Shown here: in pieces, positions 1 to 9,107 of the stretch | How the letters are laid out: every line of letters starts with the position of its first letter | Position numbering within the stretch: the first letter of the stretch is position 1 | Assembly (NCBI RefSeq): GCF_946227985.1 | Contig: NZ_CAMKGL010000001.1 | Span: 1,724,525 to 1,788,524, forward strand | Source: Serratia quinivorans | GTDB taxonomy: Bacteria; Pseudomonadota; Gammaproteobacteria; Enterobacterales; Enterobacteriaceae | DNA length: 64,000 nt | Reading direction: 5' to 3' | Program-made: the position numbers and the translations under genes | The notes under the pieces: model-generated | Told to the model about the DNA's origin: nothing | What the model saw: the letters and a program-made list of their open reading frames with translations, nothing else | Databases searched by the model: none

Positions 1-151
1 CAATTGCGGCGTGATAGGTATCGTAATAAATATCCACGTAAATCAGGGAAAGTTTGGCCTGCAACGCAGCGGCCAAGCGCGCGCCTTTTTCCACCAGCCG
101 TTTGCCGTCATCACTCAGGTCGGTGGCGATAACAATATGTTGATAACACAT
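1..151 (-). CDS. Universal stress protein UspA family, N-terminal part (runs off the left edge)
   Basis: The reverse strand encodes about 50 residues starting MCYQHIVIATDLSDDGKRLV and continuing with LSLIYVDIYYDTYH. This matches the first beta strand, the D-L-S turn and the second strand of the UspA fold (E. coli UspA begins [20 protein letters not shown]). A good ribosome site, GGAGG, lies 4 bases before the ATG. UspA-family proteins are cytoplasmic dimers induced by growth arrest and stress. Only the N-terminus is present, so UspA cannot be told from its paralogues. Confidence 0.85.
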   Translation of the reverse strand, partial: MCYQHIVIATDLSDDGKRLVEKGARLAAALQAKLSLIYVDIYYDTYHAAI

Positions 152-343
152 AGCGCCTCCTGTCATTGATTCAGTAGAGACCCCAGCGTCTGCGCTAACT
201 TCAGAGTTATAGCATTATGATTAATTTTAGTTCAGAAATGCGGCGATCGGGCGGGGATATCAGGTGAAAATAGCCCGTTGCCCTATACGGCCGTATCACG
301 CTGACCGAATGAGGGCAAAACAGGCTAATCCAGAACGTGGTGA

Positions 344-862
344 TCAACGCACGCGTTGCACTTCAAACCAAACGTTGCACACCGACAGGATCAGCGTGTT
401 GGCGTCTTTTTGCAGCACATTGTCTCCCGGCACGCCGTCGGTGCCCTGATCGGTAATGCCTTTGATCTGCGTATCGGCATGCTGGATCATCACCCGTTCT
501 ACCGCCGGCGTGCTGATGCCCAGCATCGGGAAGTCGATATAAGAACTGCTGCCGGAATTGTCTTCGACAAACTCCTGCGCCTCGACCGTGCTGAGGGTGG
601 CGCCTTCATTTTTCAACTCAATGCCATTCCAGCTGAAACCGTCGGCCTTGTAGCTGATTTTTCCGCCGATCAGGCTTTTGGCCTGTTGTTCGTCCCAGCA
701 ACCGACGGTTTGCGTCGGCAAGATCTTGCTGACATGCCAGTTACCCAGCAGCGTTTTAGGGATAGGTTCCACCACCGCATCCGCCGCCCGCACTTGAGTC
801 GCTGATACACAAGTCAAAACCACCAATGGCAGCAGCGCCTTGCGCCAGATGTTAAATTGCAT
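344..862 (-). CDS. Secreted protein of unknown function
   Basis: The 172-residue product has a classical signal peptide (basic MQFNIWRKA, hydrophobic LLPLVVLTCVSA, cleavage likely after VRA near residue 26). A small beta-rich domain follows, with a GNWHVSKI segment and two mature cysteines (VGCWDE and LSVCNVWF). The overall pattern resembles small periplasmic lipocalin-like proteins, but I do not recognise a family. AAGGA precedes the ATG. It is probably monocistronic; no functional link to the neighbours is visible. Confidence 0.75.
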   Translation of the reverse strand: MQFNIWRKALLPLVVLTCVSATQVRAADAVVEPIPKTLLGNWHVSKILPTQTVGCWDEQQAKSLIGGKISYKADGFSWNGIELKNEGATLSTVEAQEFVEDNSGSSSYIDFPMLGISTPAVERVMIQHADTQIKGITDQGTDGVPGDNVLQKDANTLILSVCNVWFEVQRVR

Positions 863-1102
863 TTTATTTTCCTTTGACTATTCGCGCCCCTGTCGGGCTT
901 GCCGTCATCATAATAAGCGGGCGGAACCTGCGTCAAAACAAACTGAATGCCAGGGCACATATCGCCTGAACGACCGCCCTCCTTATACCGGTTTCTGTCA
1001 TCGCCGCGCAGCCTGATGTTACTCATAGCAAATCGCTATTAATCATAGTGAATCAGTATTTTATTTTAGTCAGAGGGTTATCTACAGTCACTGCCACTAT
1101 TC

Positions 1103-1124
1103 AGCCTGCTATAACCAGCAGGCT
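1103..1124 (+). promoter_or_regulatory. Hairpin in the nlpA leader
   Basis: AGCCTGCT and AGCAGGCT form a perfect 8-bp stem around a 6-base loop, followed by ATTTTG, and end 22 bases before the nlpA start. It looks like an intrinsic terminator or attenuator placed directly upstream of the gene's ribosome site. Whether it ends an upstream transcript or controls nlpA cannot be told from sequence alone. Confidence 0.5.
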
Positions 1125-1146
1125 ATTTTGACAAGGACTCTGGGAA

Positions 1147-1956
1147 ATGACATTGAAAAAACTCGCCGCCGCGCTGGCAGTGACCGGCACCCTATTGTTG
1201 AGCGCCTGTGGGCCGACCGCGCAAGACAGCCACCACATCAAAGTCGGTATCAGTGCCGGTATCGACCAGTCTTTGTGGGCGGTAGTGCAAAAAGTTGCCA
1301 AACAAAAATACGATTTGGATGTGGAAGTGGTGACATTCACTGATTACGTACTGCCCAACGAAGCGCTGAATAACGGCGATCTGGATATCAATGCCTTCCA
1401 GCATAAGCCTTATCTGGAAAAACAGATCCAGGAGCGTGGCTACAAACTGGTGGCGGTGGGCAATACCTTCGTTTACCCGATTGCCGGTTACTCGAAAAAG
1501 ATCTCTTCCCTCAGCCAACTGCCCGATGGTGCACAGGTTGCGGTGCCGAATGACCCCACCAACCTTGGCCGTTCACTGCTGTTGTTGCAAAAACAGGGGC
1601 TGATCGGGCTGAAGGACGGCGTCGGGTTGCTGCCTACTTCTTTGGATATTGTCAGCAACCCGAAGAAGTTGAAAATTGTTGAGATTGAAGCGCCACAGTT
1701 GCCGCGCGCGCTGGACGACAAACAAATCGCACTGGCAATTATCAACACCAACTACTCCAGTCAGATTGGGCTGACACCGGCCAAAGACGGGCTGTTTGTC
1801 GAGGACAAGAACTCGCCGTACGTCAATATATTCGCCAGTCGGGTGGATAACCAAAACAACGAAAACGTGAAAAACCTGGTCAAGGCCTACCAGACCGATG
1901 AGGTTGCCGCCAGCGCCGCCGAAATCTACAAGGGCGACGCGGTTAAAGGCTGGTAA
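1147..1956 (+). CDS. nlpA: NlpA/MetQ family lipoprotein (methionine-type substrate-binding protein)
   Basis: The 269-residue protein has a lipoprotein signal ending in the lipobox LSAC, giving lipidated Cys21. It then has the NlpA fold: KVGISAGIDQSLW, TFTDYVLPNEALNNGDLDIN (the MetQ-type loop) and NAFQHKPYLEKQ. Family members bind methionine or related ligands for the MetNI importer at the inner membrane. No metN or metI is adjacent, so this is a stand-alone NlpA-type paralogue rather than the operon MetQ. A terminator follows directly. Confidence 0.85.
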   Translation: MTLKKLAAALAVTGTLLLSACGPTAQDSHHIKVGISAGIDQSLWAVVQKVAKQKYDLDVEVVTFTDYVLPNEALNNGDLDINAFQHKPYLEKQIQERGYKLVAVGNTFVYPIAGYSKKISSLSQLPDGAQVAVPNDPTNLGRSLLLLQKQGLIGLKDGVGLLPTSLDIVSNPKKLKIVEIEAPQLPRALDDKQIALAIINTNYSSQIGLTPAKDGLFVEDKNSPYVNIFASRVDNQNNENVKNLVKAYQTDEVAASAAEIYKGDAVKGW

Positions 1957-1967
1957 TTCGCACTTCA

Positions 1968-1993
1968 CCCCGTGGCGACCGTCACGGGGTTTC
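1968..1993 (+). terminator. Intrinsic terminator after nlpA
   Basis: CCCCGTG pairs with CACGGGG around an 8-base loop and is followed by TTT, twelve bases after the nlpA stop codon. It ends the nlpA transcript. Confidence 0.7.
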
Positions 1994-2089
1994 GCCCTCC
2001 ACTCCTCATGCCCTCGATATTTTCGCTCGTTTTTCACCCACCCAGATCACAAATCGAACACTGCCCGCTAGGTGAAAAAAGCTGCAATG

Positions 2090-2099
2090 TTGTATACAA
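2090..2099. promoter_or_regulatory. Candidate operator for the GntR/FCD regulator
   Basis: The perfect palindrome TTGTATACAA sits 49 bases before the first gene of the TRAP operon. GntR regulators with an FCD domain commonly bind short palindromes of the TTGTATACAA kind. The regulator gene at 5,140 lies inside this operon, so autoregulation with effector release is the simplest reading. It is inferred from motif and position only. Confidence 0.5.
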
Positions 2100-2147
2100 G
2101 TTTGTGTAAATGTTTTCTATTTGTTTCAAAAACCTTTGGTGAAAATA

Positions 2148-3182
2148 ATGAAAAATAGAAAAATCAAACTGTTACTGATTGCGGGGGCGATGGCCGCCGT
2201 CGCTGCACTGGCAGTAGCCGGCAAGGTGGAAAATGCCGACAAGACCTTCCTCTCTGTTGCCACCGCCTCCACCGGCGGAACCTATTACCCGATGGGCGTT
2301 GGGCTGGCCAACGTCTGGAGCAACCGCCTAAAGCAAAACGGCATCCAGGTCAGCGGGCAGTCCTCTGCCGGATCGATCGAGAATATCGACCTGCTGCAAA
2401 AGAATGAGGCGCAGCTGGCTATCCTGCAAAGCCTGATCGCCGTCGAAGCCTATGAAGGTGTACGTAATTTTGAAGGCCGTGCCTACAGCCACCTGCGTTC
2501 AATCTCCATGCTGTGGCCGAACGTGGAACACTTTGTGATGCTGGAAAATAAAGTGAAGGACGGCACGCTGAACGATATCGCCGGGACCCGTTTCTCGGTG
2601 GGGCCGCAGGCCAGCGGCACCGAACAGTCGACGCTGATCATTTTGCAGGGGGTTAACCTGAGCAAGAAATCGCTGACGGCGGAGTATCTGGGCTACGGCG
2701 ATACCGTTTCGGCCATGCGCGACGGCAGGCTAGACGGGGGCGCATTGCCCGCCGGGGTCCCGGCGGCGGCGGTAACCGACATGTATGCCAGCGGCGTGCC
2801 TTCACGCATTCTCGACGTCACCGACGAACAACTGGCCAGCATCAATGCCATCGCCAATTCCTGGTTCCGCTTTGATATCAAAGCCGATACCTATCCGCGT
2901 CAAGCCAAAGCGGTGGCCACCATCGCCCAGCCCAATATTCTGGTGGCCCTCAATGGCCTTGATGAAAAGCTGGTGTATGACCTGACCAAAACCCTGTTTG
3001 AAAACCTGCCGGAGGTGCATCAGGTGCACAGCGCCGCCAAATACATTTCGCTGGAGAACGCGCTGAAAGGGATCTCGGTCCCGCTGCACGTCGGCGCCTA
3101 CAAGTACTATCTGGAGGCCGGGGTCAGCGTGCCCGACTATCTGATCCCACCGGAAGCGGCGACGCTGACCGCCAATCGATAA
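2148..3182 (+). CDS. TAXI family TRAP transporter solute-binding protein
   Basis: The 344-residue protein has an N-terminal hydrophobic export signal (KLLLIAGAMAAVAALAVAG) and the TAXI signature STGGTYYPMG near residue 45, with SAGSIENIDLL after it. TAXI proteins bind dicarboxylate-type ligands in the periplasm and pass them to a TRAP permease driven by an ion gradient. The ATG at 2,148 is preferred because GGTGA lies just before it; an in-frame TTG 27 bases upstream has no ribosome site. It is the first gene of a four-gene operon with the permease 9 bases downstream. Confidence 0.9.
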   Translation: MKNRKIKLLLIAGAMAAVAALAVAGKVENADKTFLSVATASTGGTYYPMGVGLANVWSNRLKQNGIQVSGQSSAGSIENIDLLQKNEAQLAILQSLIAVEAYEGVRNFEGRAYSHLRSISMLWPNVEHFVMLENKVKDGTLNDIAGTRFSVGPQASGTEQSTLIILQGVNLSKKSLTAEYLGYGDTVSAMRDGRLDGGALPAGVPAAAVTDMYASGVPSRILDVTDEQLASINAIANSWFRFDIKADTYPRQAKAVATIAQPNILVALNGLDEKLVYDLTKTLFENLPEVHQVHSAAKYISLENALKGISVPLHVGAYKYYLEAGVSVPDYLIPPEAATLTANR

Positions 3183-3191
3183 GGAGGCCGT

Positions 3192-5150
3192 ATGAGCACT
3201 AACAACCTGACACCGCAAGAAGCCGTCGATCTGGATAAGGAAGCCGGAGCCGGTAGTCGGCCACTGAGCGGTATCTATTTGCAGCTGGCCACCCTGTTGG
3301 CAATCGCGATTTCCGTCTATGCCATTTACGCCAACGCGCTGTCGAATACCCAGGAGTTTTACCGCAATACCACCTTCCTTAGCGGCATCCTGATCCTGGG
3401 TTTTATTTTATTCCCGGTTTCACCCCGCTACGCCACCCGTAAATTCAACCGTTGGGACTACCTGTTTATCATACTGACACTGGTCAGTTACGGGTATTTC
3501 TACGCCAGCTACCTGGACCTGCACGTGGTGCGCAAAAGCATCCCCAATACCACCGACTACGTGATGGCGGTGATCGGCATCGGCGTCTTGTTTGAAGCTG
3601 CGCGCCGCACCACCGGCTATTTCATTCCCGGACTGGCGACCTTCGCTATCATTTACGCGCTGTTCGGCCAGTACTTTATGGGCATCTTTGGCCACGGCGG
3701 CTTCTCGTTCGAGCGCTTGTTGTACCGACTGTTCATGACCAGCGAAGGGATCTTCGGCATCACTCTGTCCACGGCTTCCACCGCCATCGTGGTGTTTATT
3801 CTGTTTGGCGCTTTTCTCAGCGTCAGCGGTGCTACCGCGTTGTTTAACGATCTGGCACTGGCGATTGCTGGCCGCCGTCGCGGTGGCCCGGCGCAGGTTG
3901 CGGTAATCTCTTCGGCGCTGACCGGTTCCCTGAGCGGCAGCGCGGTGGCCAACGTCGCCACCACCGGCACCTTCACCATTCCGCTGATGAAAAGTATCGG
4001 CCTGTCGGCACGCTTTGCCGGCGCGGTCGAAGCCACCGCGTCCACCGGCGGGATGATCATGCCGCCGATTATGGGGGCGGCGGCCTTTATCATGGCCGGT
4101 TTCCTCGGTATTTCTTACACCACCATCGTGATGGCCGCCATCATCCCCGCGCTGCTGTATTACGCGGCGTTGATTATCGCCATCGACCTGGAGGCCAAAA
4201 AGCAGGGCCTGAAAGGCATCAGCAAAGAGAACATCCCTAAAGTGAAGGCGGTACTGAAAGCGCGTGGGTTGCTGTTACTGCCGCTGATCATCGTTATCGG
4301 CACCCTGCTACTGGGCAAAACGCCAATCTACGCCGGGTTCCTCGGCATTATTTCGATCATCGTCGCCAGTTGGTTAGCCCCTGATACTTCAGTACGCATG
4401 ACACCGAAAAAAATCGCCACCGCGCTGAACGAAGCGGCGCGCGGCTCCATTCAGGTGACGGTGGCCTGCGCCGCCATCGGGGTGATTATCTGCGTGGTAA
4501 CCATGACCGGTATCGGTTCGACGCTGGCATTCAACATTGTCGCCATGACCAACAATACCCTGTGGATGATCCTGCTGGTGGTGATGTTGGTGTGTATCGT
4601 GTTGAGCATGGGCCTGCCCTCGACCGCCCTGTACATCGTGGTGGCCGTCACCGTTTCCCCAATCCTGATCAAGGCCGGTGTGATGCCGCTGGCGGCGCAC
4701 TTCTTTGTGTTCTGGTTTGGCGCCCTGTCCAACATCACCCCGCCAGTGGCACTGGCCAGTTACACCGCCGCCAGCATCGCCCGCGCCGACCCAATGCAAA
4801 CCTCCTGGGATGCGGTGCGGCTTGCGCTGCCGGGCTTTATCATCCCGTTTATTCTGGTCTACAACCCGATGCTGCTGATGCAAGGTGAGGATCTCAACGC
4901 GCTGTCGGTGATCCATATGGTGATCAGCGCACTGGTAGGGATTTATGCACTGTCGATCGCCAGCGCTAATTTCTGGATGATGAAAACCCACTGGCTGGAG
5001 CGGGTACTGTTCTCCGTCGCGGCAATCCTGTTGATTAAACCGGGTCTGCTAACCGATCTGGGTGGCGCGGCGCTGATCATCACCGCCGCGTCGGTACATC
5101 TGCTGCGTTTCAGGCGGAGCACTGCGCAGGGGGCGCTGAATGGTCAATAA
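3192..5150 (+). CDS. TRAP transporter permease, fused 4TM/12TM (DctQM-type) subunit
   Basis: This 652-residue integral membrane protein has some sixteen hydrophobic segments. The first four correspond to the small DctQ subunit and the rest to DctM, a fusion typical of TAXI transporters. Conserved DctM-like stretches include SGSAVANVATTGTFTIPLM and EATASTGGMIMPPIMGAAAF, which form the substrate and ion path. AAGGAGG stands 6 bases before the ATG. Its stop overlaps the regulator start by 11 bases, indicating translational coupling. The substrate is inferred from lhgO downstream to be a C5 hydroxy-dicarboxylate or similar. Confidence 0.92.
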   Translation: MSTNNLTPQEAVDLDKEAGAGSRPLSGIYLQLATLLAIAISVYAIYANALSNTQEFYRNTTFLSGILILGFILFPVSPRYATRKFNRWDYLFIILTLVSYGYFYASYLDLHVVRKSIPNTTDYVMAVIGIGVLFEAARRTTGYFIPGLATFAIIYALFGQYFMGIFGHGGFSFERLLYRLFMTSEGIFGITLSTASTAIVVFILFGAFLSVSGATALFNDLALAIAGRRRGGPAQVAVISSALTGSLSGSAVANVATTGTFTIPLMKSIGLSARFAGAVEATASTGGMIMPPIMGAAAFIMAGFLGISYTTIVMAAIIPALLYYAALIIAIDLEAKKQGLKGISKENIPKVKAVLKARGLLLLPLIIVIGTLLLGKTPIYAGFLGIISIIVASWLAPDTSVRMTPKKIATALNEAARGSIQVTVACAAIGVIICVVTMTGIGSTLAFNIVAMTNNTLWMILLVVMLVCIVLSMGLPSTALYIVVAVTVSPILIKAGVMPLAAHFFVFWFGALSNITPPVALASYTAASIARADPMQTSWDAVRLALPGFIIPFILVYNPMLLMQGEDLNALSVIHMVISALVGIYALSIASANFWMMKTHWLERVLFSVAAILLIKPGLLTDLGGAALIITAASVHLLRFRRSTAQGALNGQ

Positions 5151-5856
5151 AGTCACGCGACAGAAGGCTTCACATCAGGTACTGGCGCAGTTGAAAGCGG
5201 GCATCAGCGACGGCACCTTCCCAGTCGGAGAAAAACTGCCGTCGGAAAACACGCTGGCGGAGGCATTTGGCGTCAGCCGGGTACCGGTGCGAGAAGCGCT
5301 CGGCATACTGGAAGTCAGCGGCATTATCTCTTCACGTCAGGGGGGCGGCCACCGGGTTGAACAACACTCGTTGCTGAGCAAGTACCCGCCGCTGGTGATG
5401 GAAATTGCCGATCCGAACGAGGTGGAAGCCCTGCTGGAAATGCGAGAGGTCATTGAGCAACAGGCAGCCCGCATGGCCGCCGAACGCCATACCATCGCAG
5501 ATTTACAGGCGATTGAGCAGGCGTTTAATGATTTTAAACGCTGCACCCTCGACGACGGCTTGATTGGTCATCGGCAGGATTACCTGTTTCACCGCGCCAT
5601 TATGCAGGCCTCGCACAACCCGTTTTTCGTTCAGATCCTGGATAACATGCATGAGCTGTATCTGGGCGTGCTGGTGTATTCGCTGAGCAAAAATCTGGGG
5701 CGGCAGGCCGAACGTCAGCGCGTGATCGACGAGCACCAGCGAGTGCTTCTGGCCATTAAGGCCCGTGACCCGGTGGCAGCCACTGCCGCCATGCAGAATC
5801 ATCTCAGTAACGTACGCGGCAAATTGCGCCGCCTGGATAATGAGGAGTTAGGGTAA
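5140..5856 (+). CDS. GntR family transcriptional regulator, FCD (FadR-like) subgroup
   Basis: The 238-residue protein has an N-terminal winged helix (LPSENTLAEAFGVSRVPVREAL, about residues 29-50) and a C-terminal helical FCD ligand domain. Acid and histidine residues typical of metal-assisted carboxylate binding are visible: EMREVIE, HRAIMQASHN and DEHQRVLLAI. It overlaps the permease gene and is followed after 2 bases by lhgO. A palindrome at 2,090-2,099 is a likely operator. It probably represses the operon until the imported organic acid binds. Confidence 0.9.
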   Translation: MVNKVTRQKASHQVLAQLKAGISDGTFPVGEKLPSENTLAEAFGVSRVPVREALGILEVSGIISSRQGGGHRVEQHSLLSKYPPLVMEIADPNEVEALLEMREVIEQQAARMAAERHTIADLQAIEQAFNDFKRCTLDDGLIGHRQDYLFHRAIMQASHNPFFVQILDNMHELYLGVLVYSLSKNLGRQAERQRVIDEHQRVLLAIKARDPVAATAAMQNHLSNVRGKLRRLDNEELG

Positions 5857-5858
5857 CC

Positions 5859-7049
5859 ATGCATGACGTGATCATTATCGGTGCAGGTCTGGTTGGGCTG
5901 GGCGTCGCCAATGCGCTGCAGGAGGCCAATCCGTCGCTGCGCATTCTGATACTGGAAAAAGAGAGCGGCCCGGCGGCGCACCAAAGCGGCCATAACAGCA
6001 ATGTGGTGCATTCCGGCATCTACTATGCCCCCGGCAGCCTCAAGGCGCGGCTGGCCAAGCTGGGTAACCAAAGCATGTTCGCCTTCTGCCGCGAGCACAA
6101 CCTCTATCACGACCAGTGCGGCAAGGTGATTGTGGCGACCCAGTTGAAGGAACTCGATTTACTGGAAAACATCTATCAGCGCGGTTTGCAAAATGGGTTG
6201 GCGGTTAGCCGGCTGTCGCAGGCACAGCTCAGGGAGCGCGAACCGCACGTCAACGGACTGGAAGCGCTGCTGGTACCGGACGCCGGTATCGTCAATTACA
6301 GCCAAGTGGCGGCAAAGCTGGCGGAAATTATTCAGCAACGCGGTGGCGAGATCCACTATGGCCAGCAGGTCGAGGGCATCAACGAAAGCAGTGGCGACGT
6401 CACCGTTCGCACGCCGCGCGCACAGTATCAGGCTAAATGGCTGGTTAACTGCGCCGGTCTGTTCAGTGACCGCATCGCTGCCCTGGCCGGTTACCAGACG
6501 GGCATGAAGATCGTGCCATTCCGTGGGGAGTATTACGTGCTGAACGACGAGAAAAACTATCTGGTGAATCACCTAATCTACCCGGTGCCCAACCCGGACT
6601 TTCCGTTCCTCGGCGTGCATTTCACCCGCATGTATAACGGCAAGCGTGACGTTGGCCCCAATGCGGTACTGGCATTCAAACGTGAAGGTTATCGCAAATG
6701 TGACTTTAGCCTGCGGGATCTGAGCGAAGTCCTCAGCTATCGGGGGTTCTGGAAAATTGCCGGTAACTATTTGGGGGAAGGATTGGCAGAAGTCCGGCGT
6801 TCCCTGTCACGACAGCGCTTTACCGAAAATGCGCGTCGGTTAATACCCGAACTGCAACCGGAAGACATTCAGCCCGGCCCGGCCGGCGTTCGTGCTCAGG
6901 CGCTGACCGCCGACGGCAAACTGGTGGACGACTTTCATTTTGTGAAGGGCCGCCGCTCGCTGCATGTTTGCAATGCGCCCTCCCCGGCGGCAACAGCCTC
7001 GCTGGAGATCGGCCGTGAGATCGTGCGACAGCATCTTGCTTCACTTTAA
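5859..7049 (+). CDS. lhgO: L-2-hydroxyglutarate oxidase
   Basis: The 396-residue flavoprotein starts with the FAD-binding Rossmann motif GAGLVGLGVANAL and has the LhgO-type segment HQSGHNSNVVHSGIYYAPGS, followed by CREHNLYHDQCGKVIVA. LhgO oxidises L-2-hydroxyglutarate to 2-oxoglutarate and feeds electrons to the membrane quinone pool. In E. coli it belongs to the csiD-gab cluster. Here it is the last gene of a TRAP transporter operon, which suggests that L-2-hydroxyglutarate or a close analogue is imported from outside. GAGGAG precedes the ATG. Confidence 0.9.
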   Translation: MHDVIIIGAGLVGLGVANALQEANPSLRILILEKESGPAAHQSGHNSNVVHSGIYYAPGSLKARLAKLGNQSMFAFCREHNLYHDQCGKVIVATQLKELDLLENIYQRGLQNGLAVSRLSQAQLREREPHVNGLEALLVPDAGIVNYSQVAAKLAEIIQQRGGEIHYGQQVEGINESSGDVTVRTPRAQYQAKWLVNCAGLFSDRIAALAGYQTGMKIVPFRGEYYVLNDEKNYLVNHLIYPVPNPDFPFLGVHFTRMYNGKRDVGPNAVLAFKREGYRKCDFSLRDLSEVLSYRGFWKIAGNYLGEGLAEVRRSLSRQRFTENARRLIPELQPEDIQPGPAGVRAQALTADGKLVDDFHFVKGRRSLHVCNAPSPAATASLEIGREIVRQHLASL

Positions 7050-7056
7050 GTCCAAA

Positions 7057-7074
7057 GGCCCGTCGTAACGGGCC
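7057..7074. terminator. Hairpin between convergent lhgO and ABC binding protein genes
   Basis: GGCCCGT and ACGGGCC form a 7-bp stem with a 4-base loop between two converging genes. The flanking T-runs are short, so a two-way weak terminator is the best reading. Confidence 0.55.
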
Positions 7075-7082
7075 ATTGGTGG

Positions 7083-8000
7083 CTATTTCGCCGCGTACTT
7101 TTGCATATTGGCCGGGGTTACCAGTTCAAACGGGATCCAGTAGTAAGGATCCAGCTTCTCGCCTTTGATCATGCGCTGCGCCACGTCAACCGAGGCTTTG
7201 CCCTGACCGACGGCATCCTGAAATACCGTCACCTGCATCTTGCCTGAAGCTAGCGCCTTCAGGCCGTCCGGCGTGGCGTCGATACCACCAACCAGCACCT
7301 TGCTGCCCTGCTTGCCGCCCTGCTGCAATGCCATGATCGCACCAATCGCCATCTCATCGTTATTGGCTGCGACGATATCGATAGACTCGCCGTTGGTGAT
7401 CCAGTTCAACATCAGATCCATCCCTTCGCTGCGCGAATAGTTGGCGCTCTGCTTTTGCACCACCTTCATTTTCGGGTACTTCGCCACCACCTGCTCAACA
7501 TCCTTGGTGCGTTGCAGTGCACCGGCGTCGGTCAGGTTGCCGATCATCACCGCCACGTTGCCCTGATAGTTGGCCAACCGCGCCAGTTCTTCCATCTGCA
7601 AGGTGCCGGACTGCTTCTCGTCTGAGCCGACAAACACCACGCCGGAAGGCAGTTTGCTGTCGCCCGGCGTGCGGTTCACATACACCAGAGGAATGCCCGC
7701 TTTGGTCACCATTTTGGTGATGGCAGGCGTCCCCGCCGAATTGACCGGATCGACAATAATCGCGTCCACTCCGGCGCTGATAAAGTTCTGCACCTGATCG
7801 GTCTGGCGACCTACGTCGCCGCGCGCGTCTTCAAACTGCACGCTGATACCGCGCGCCTTGGCTTCTTTGTCGATTGAATGACGAATGATGGTCAGGAAGT
7901 TCTGGTCAAAGTAGGCCATCGACACACCGATGGTTTCCGCCAGCACCGAGGTGGAACAGCCGAGCGCTGCCACCAGCACGATTCTTTTTAAATATTTCAT
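7083..8000 (-). CDS. Sugar-type ABC transporter substrate-binding protein (second copy)
   Basis: This 305-residue periplasmic binding protein of the RbsB/MocB class has a signal peptide ending in SVLA. The domain opens GVSMAYFDQNFLTIIRHSI and carries QFEDARGDVGRQ, IIVDPVN and NNDEMAIGA. The ATG at 8,000 is preferred over one 42 bases upstream because GGGG precedes it. It is clearly a paralogue of the binding protein at 10,670-11,599. A strong terminator separates it from the permease gene, so it is probably expressed partly on its own. The ligand is unknown; the closest family memory is rhizopine/inositol or ribose binders. Confidence 0.88.
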   Translation of the reverse strand: MKYLKRIVLVAALGCSTSVLAETIGVSMAYFDQNFLTIIRHSIDKEAKARGISVQFEDARGDVGRQTDQVQNFISAGVDAIIVDPVNSAGTPAITKMVTKAGIPLVYVNRTPGDSKLPSGVVFVGSDEKQSGTLQMEELARLANYQGNVAVMIGNLTDAGALQRTKDVEQVVAKYPKMKVVQKQSANYSRSEGMDLMLNWITNGESIDIVAANNDEMAIGAIMALQQGGKQGSKVLVGGIDATPDGLKALASGKMQVTVFQDAVGQGKASVDVAQRMIKGEKLDPYYWIPFELVTPANMQKYAAK

Positions 8001-8016
8001 GATGATTCCCCAGGGT

Positions 8017-8048
8017 AAAAAAAACCGCCGGGCAAAATGCACCGGCGG
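8017..8048 (-). terminator. Strong intrinsic terminator between permease and distal binding protein
   Basis: On the minus strand CCGCCGG pairs with CCGGCGG around a 10-base loop and is followed by eight T residues. It lies inside what would otherwise be one operon and just before the second binding-protein gene. Confidence 0.85.
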
Positions 8049-8061
8049 AAATTCACGGCAA

Positions 8062-9090
8062 TCAGTGTTTTTTACGGTTGCGGTGCATGTCGATAGACAC
8101 CGCGGCGACGATAATCACGCCTTTGATAATGTCCTGAATGTAGGAGTCCACACCGATAAAGGTGAAGCCGCTTTTGATAAGCCCGAGTATCACTGCGCCA
8201 ATCAGCGTACCGGTAATGCGCCCAACGCCGCCCATCAGGCTGCTGCCGCCGATCACCGCCGCGGCGATGGCATCCAGTTCGTAAGACATGCCCATGCTCG
8301 ACTGGCCGCTGCTGACACGCGCCGCCAATACCACACCGGCCAGCCCTGCCAGTCCCCCGGCAATGGTATAGACCGTCACCAGGTATTTATTGACGTTGAT
8401 GCCGGAAACTCTGGCCGACGTCATGTTGCCGCCGATGGCGTAGATGTATTTCCCGTAGCGGGTGTGTTTCAACGCGACATGGAAGATCACCGCAATCACC
8501 AGGAAAATGATCACTGGCATCGCACCCTGGCCGATAGAGGTAAAGCCGTCAGACAGGAAGCTGACCGGGTTGCCCTGGGTGTAATACTGCGCCAGGCCAC
8601 GTGCCGATACCATCATGCCCAAGGTCGCGATAAAGGGCGGGATACCGGTGCGGGTAATCAGAAAGCCGTTGATGAAACCGCAGATAATGCCCACGCCAAT
8701 CCCCGCGCCGATAGGGATCGCCGCCGGCAGGTCGAGCAACGCCGGGTACATCGGCGAAATACTGTCCGAGGTTTGCGCCAGGCTGGCCGCCACCACCGCG
8801 GTTAAGGCAATCAGCGAGCCGGAGGAAAGGTCGATACCGGTGGTGATGATAACCTGGGTCACACCCACCGCGATGATGCCGATAATCGCCACCTGCAGCA
8901 CAATCAGCAGCAGGCGGTTCGGGTTCATCAGGAAGGACTGATCGCGGATGTACCAGCCAAGAATTTCAAACACCAGTGCAATGCCGATCATCACGATAAA
9001 GATGCCGGTGTCTTTCGGCATTTTTCCACTCAGGCCAGCGAACAGTGGCGCTTTGCCCGCAAGCGGCTTCTCTATTTTTACATTACTCAT
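8062..9090 (-). CDS. Sugar ABC transporter permease (RbsC/BPD_transp_2 family)
   Basis: The 342-residue integral membrane protein has about ten hydrophobic segments and the RbsC-like sequences TTGIDLSSGSLIALTAVV, GIPPFIATLGMMVSARGLA and AIGGNMTSARVSGINV. It forms the membrane channel with the ATPase encoded upstream (17 bases away on the minus strand). The long polar N-terminus (MSNVKIEKPLAGKAP) is usual for this group. Substrate specificity comes from the two binding proteins on either side of the ATPase/permease pair. Confidence 0.93.
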   Translation of the reverse strand: MSNVKIEKPLAGKAPLFAGLSGKMPKDTGIFIVMIGIALVFEILGWYIRDQSFLMNPNRLLLIVLQVAIIGIIAVGVTQVIITTGIDLSSGSLIALTAVVAASLAQTSDSISPMYPALLDLPAAIPIGAGIGVGIICGFINGFLITRTGIPPFIATLGMMVSARGLAQYYTQGNPVSFLSDGFTSIGQGAMPVIIFLVIAVIFHVALKHTRYGKYIYAIGGNMTSARVSGINVNKYLVTVYTIAGGLAGLAGVVLAARVSSGQSSMGMSYELDAIAAAVIGGSSLMGGVGRITGTLIGAVILGLIKSGFTFIGVDSYIQDIIKGVIIVAAVSIDMHRNRKKH

Positions 9091-9107
9091 GGGAATTCAC
9101 CTTTGCG

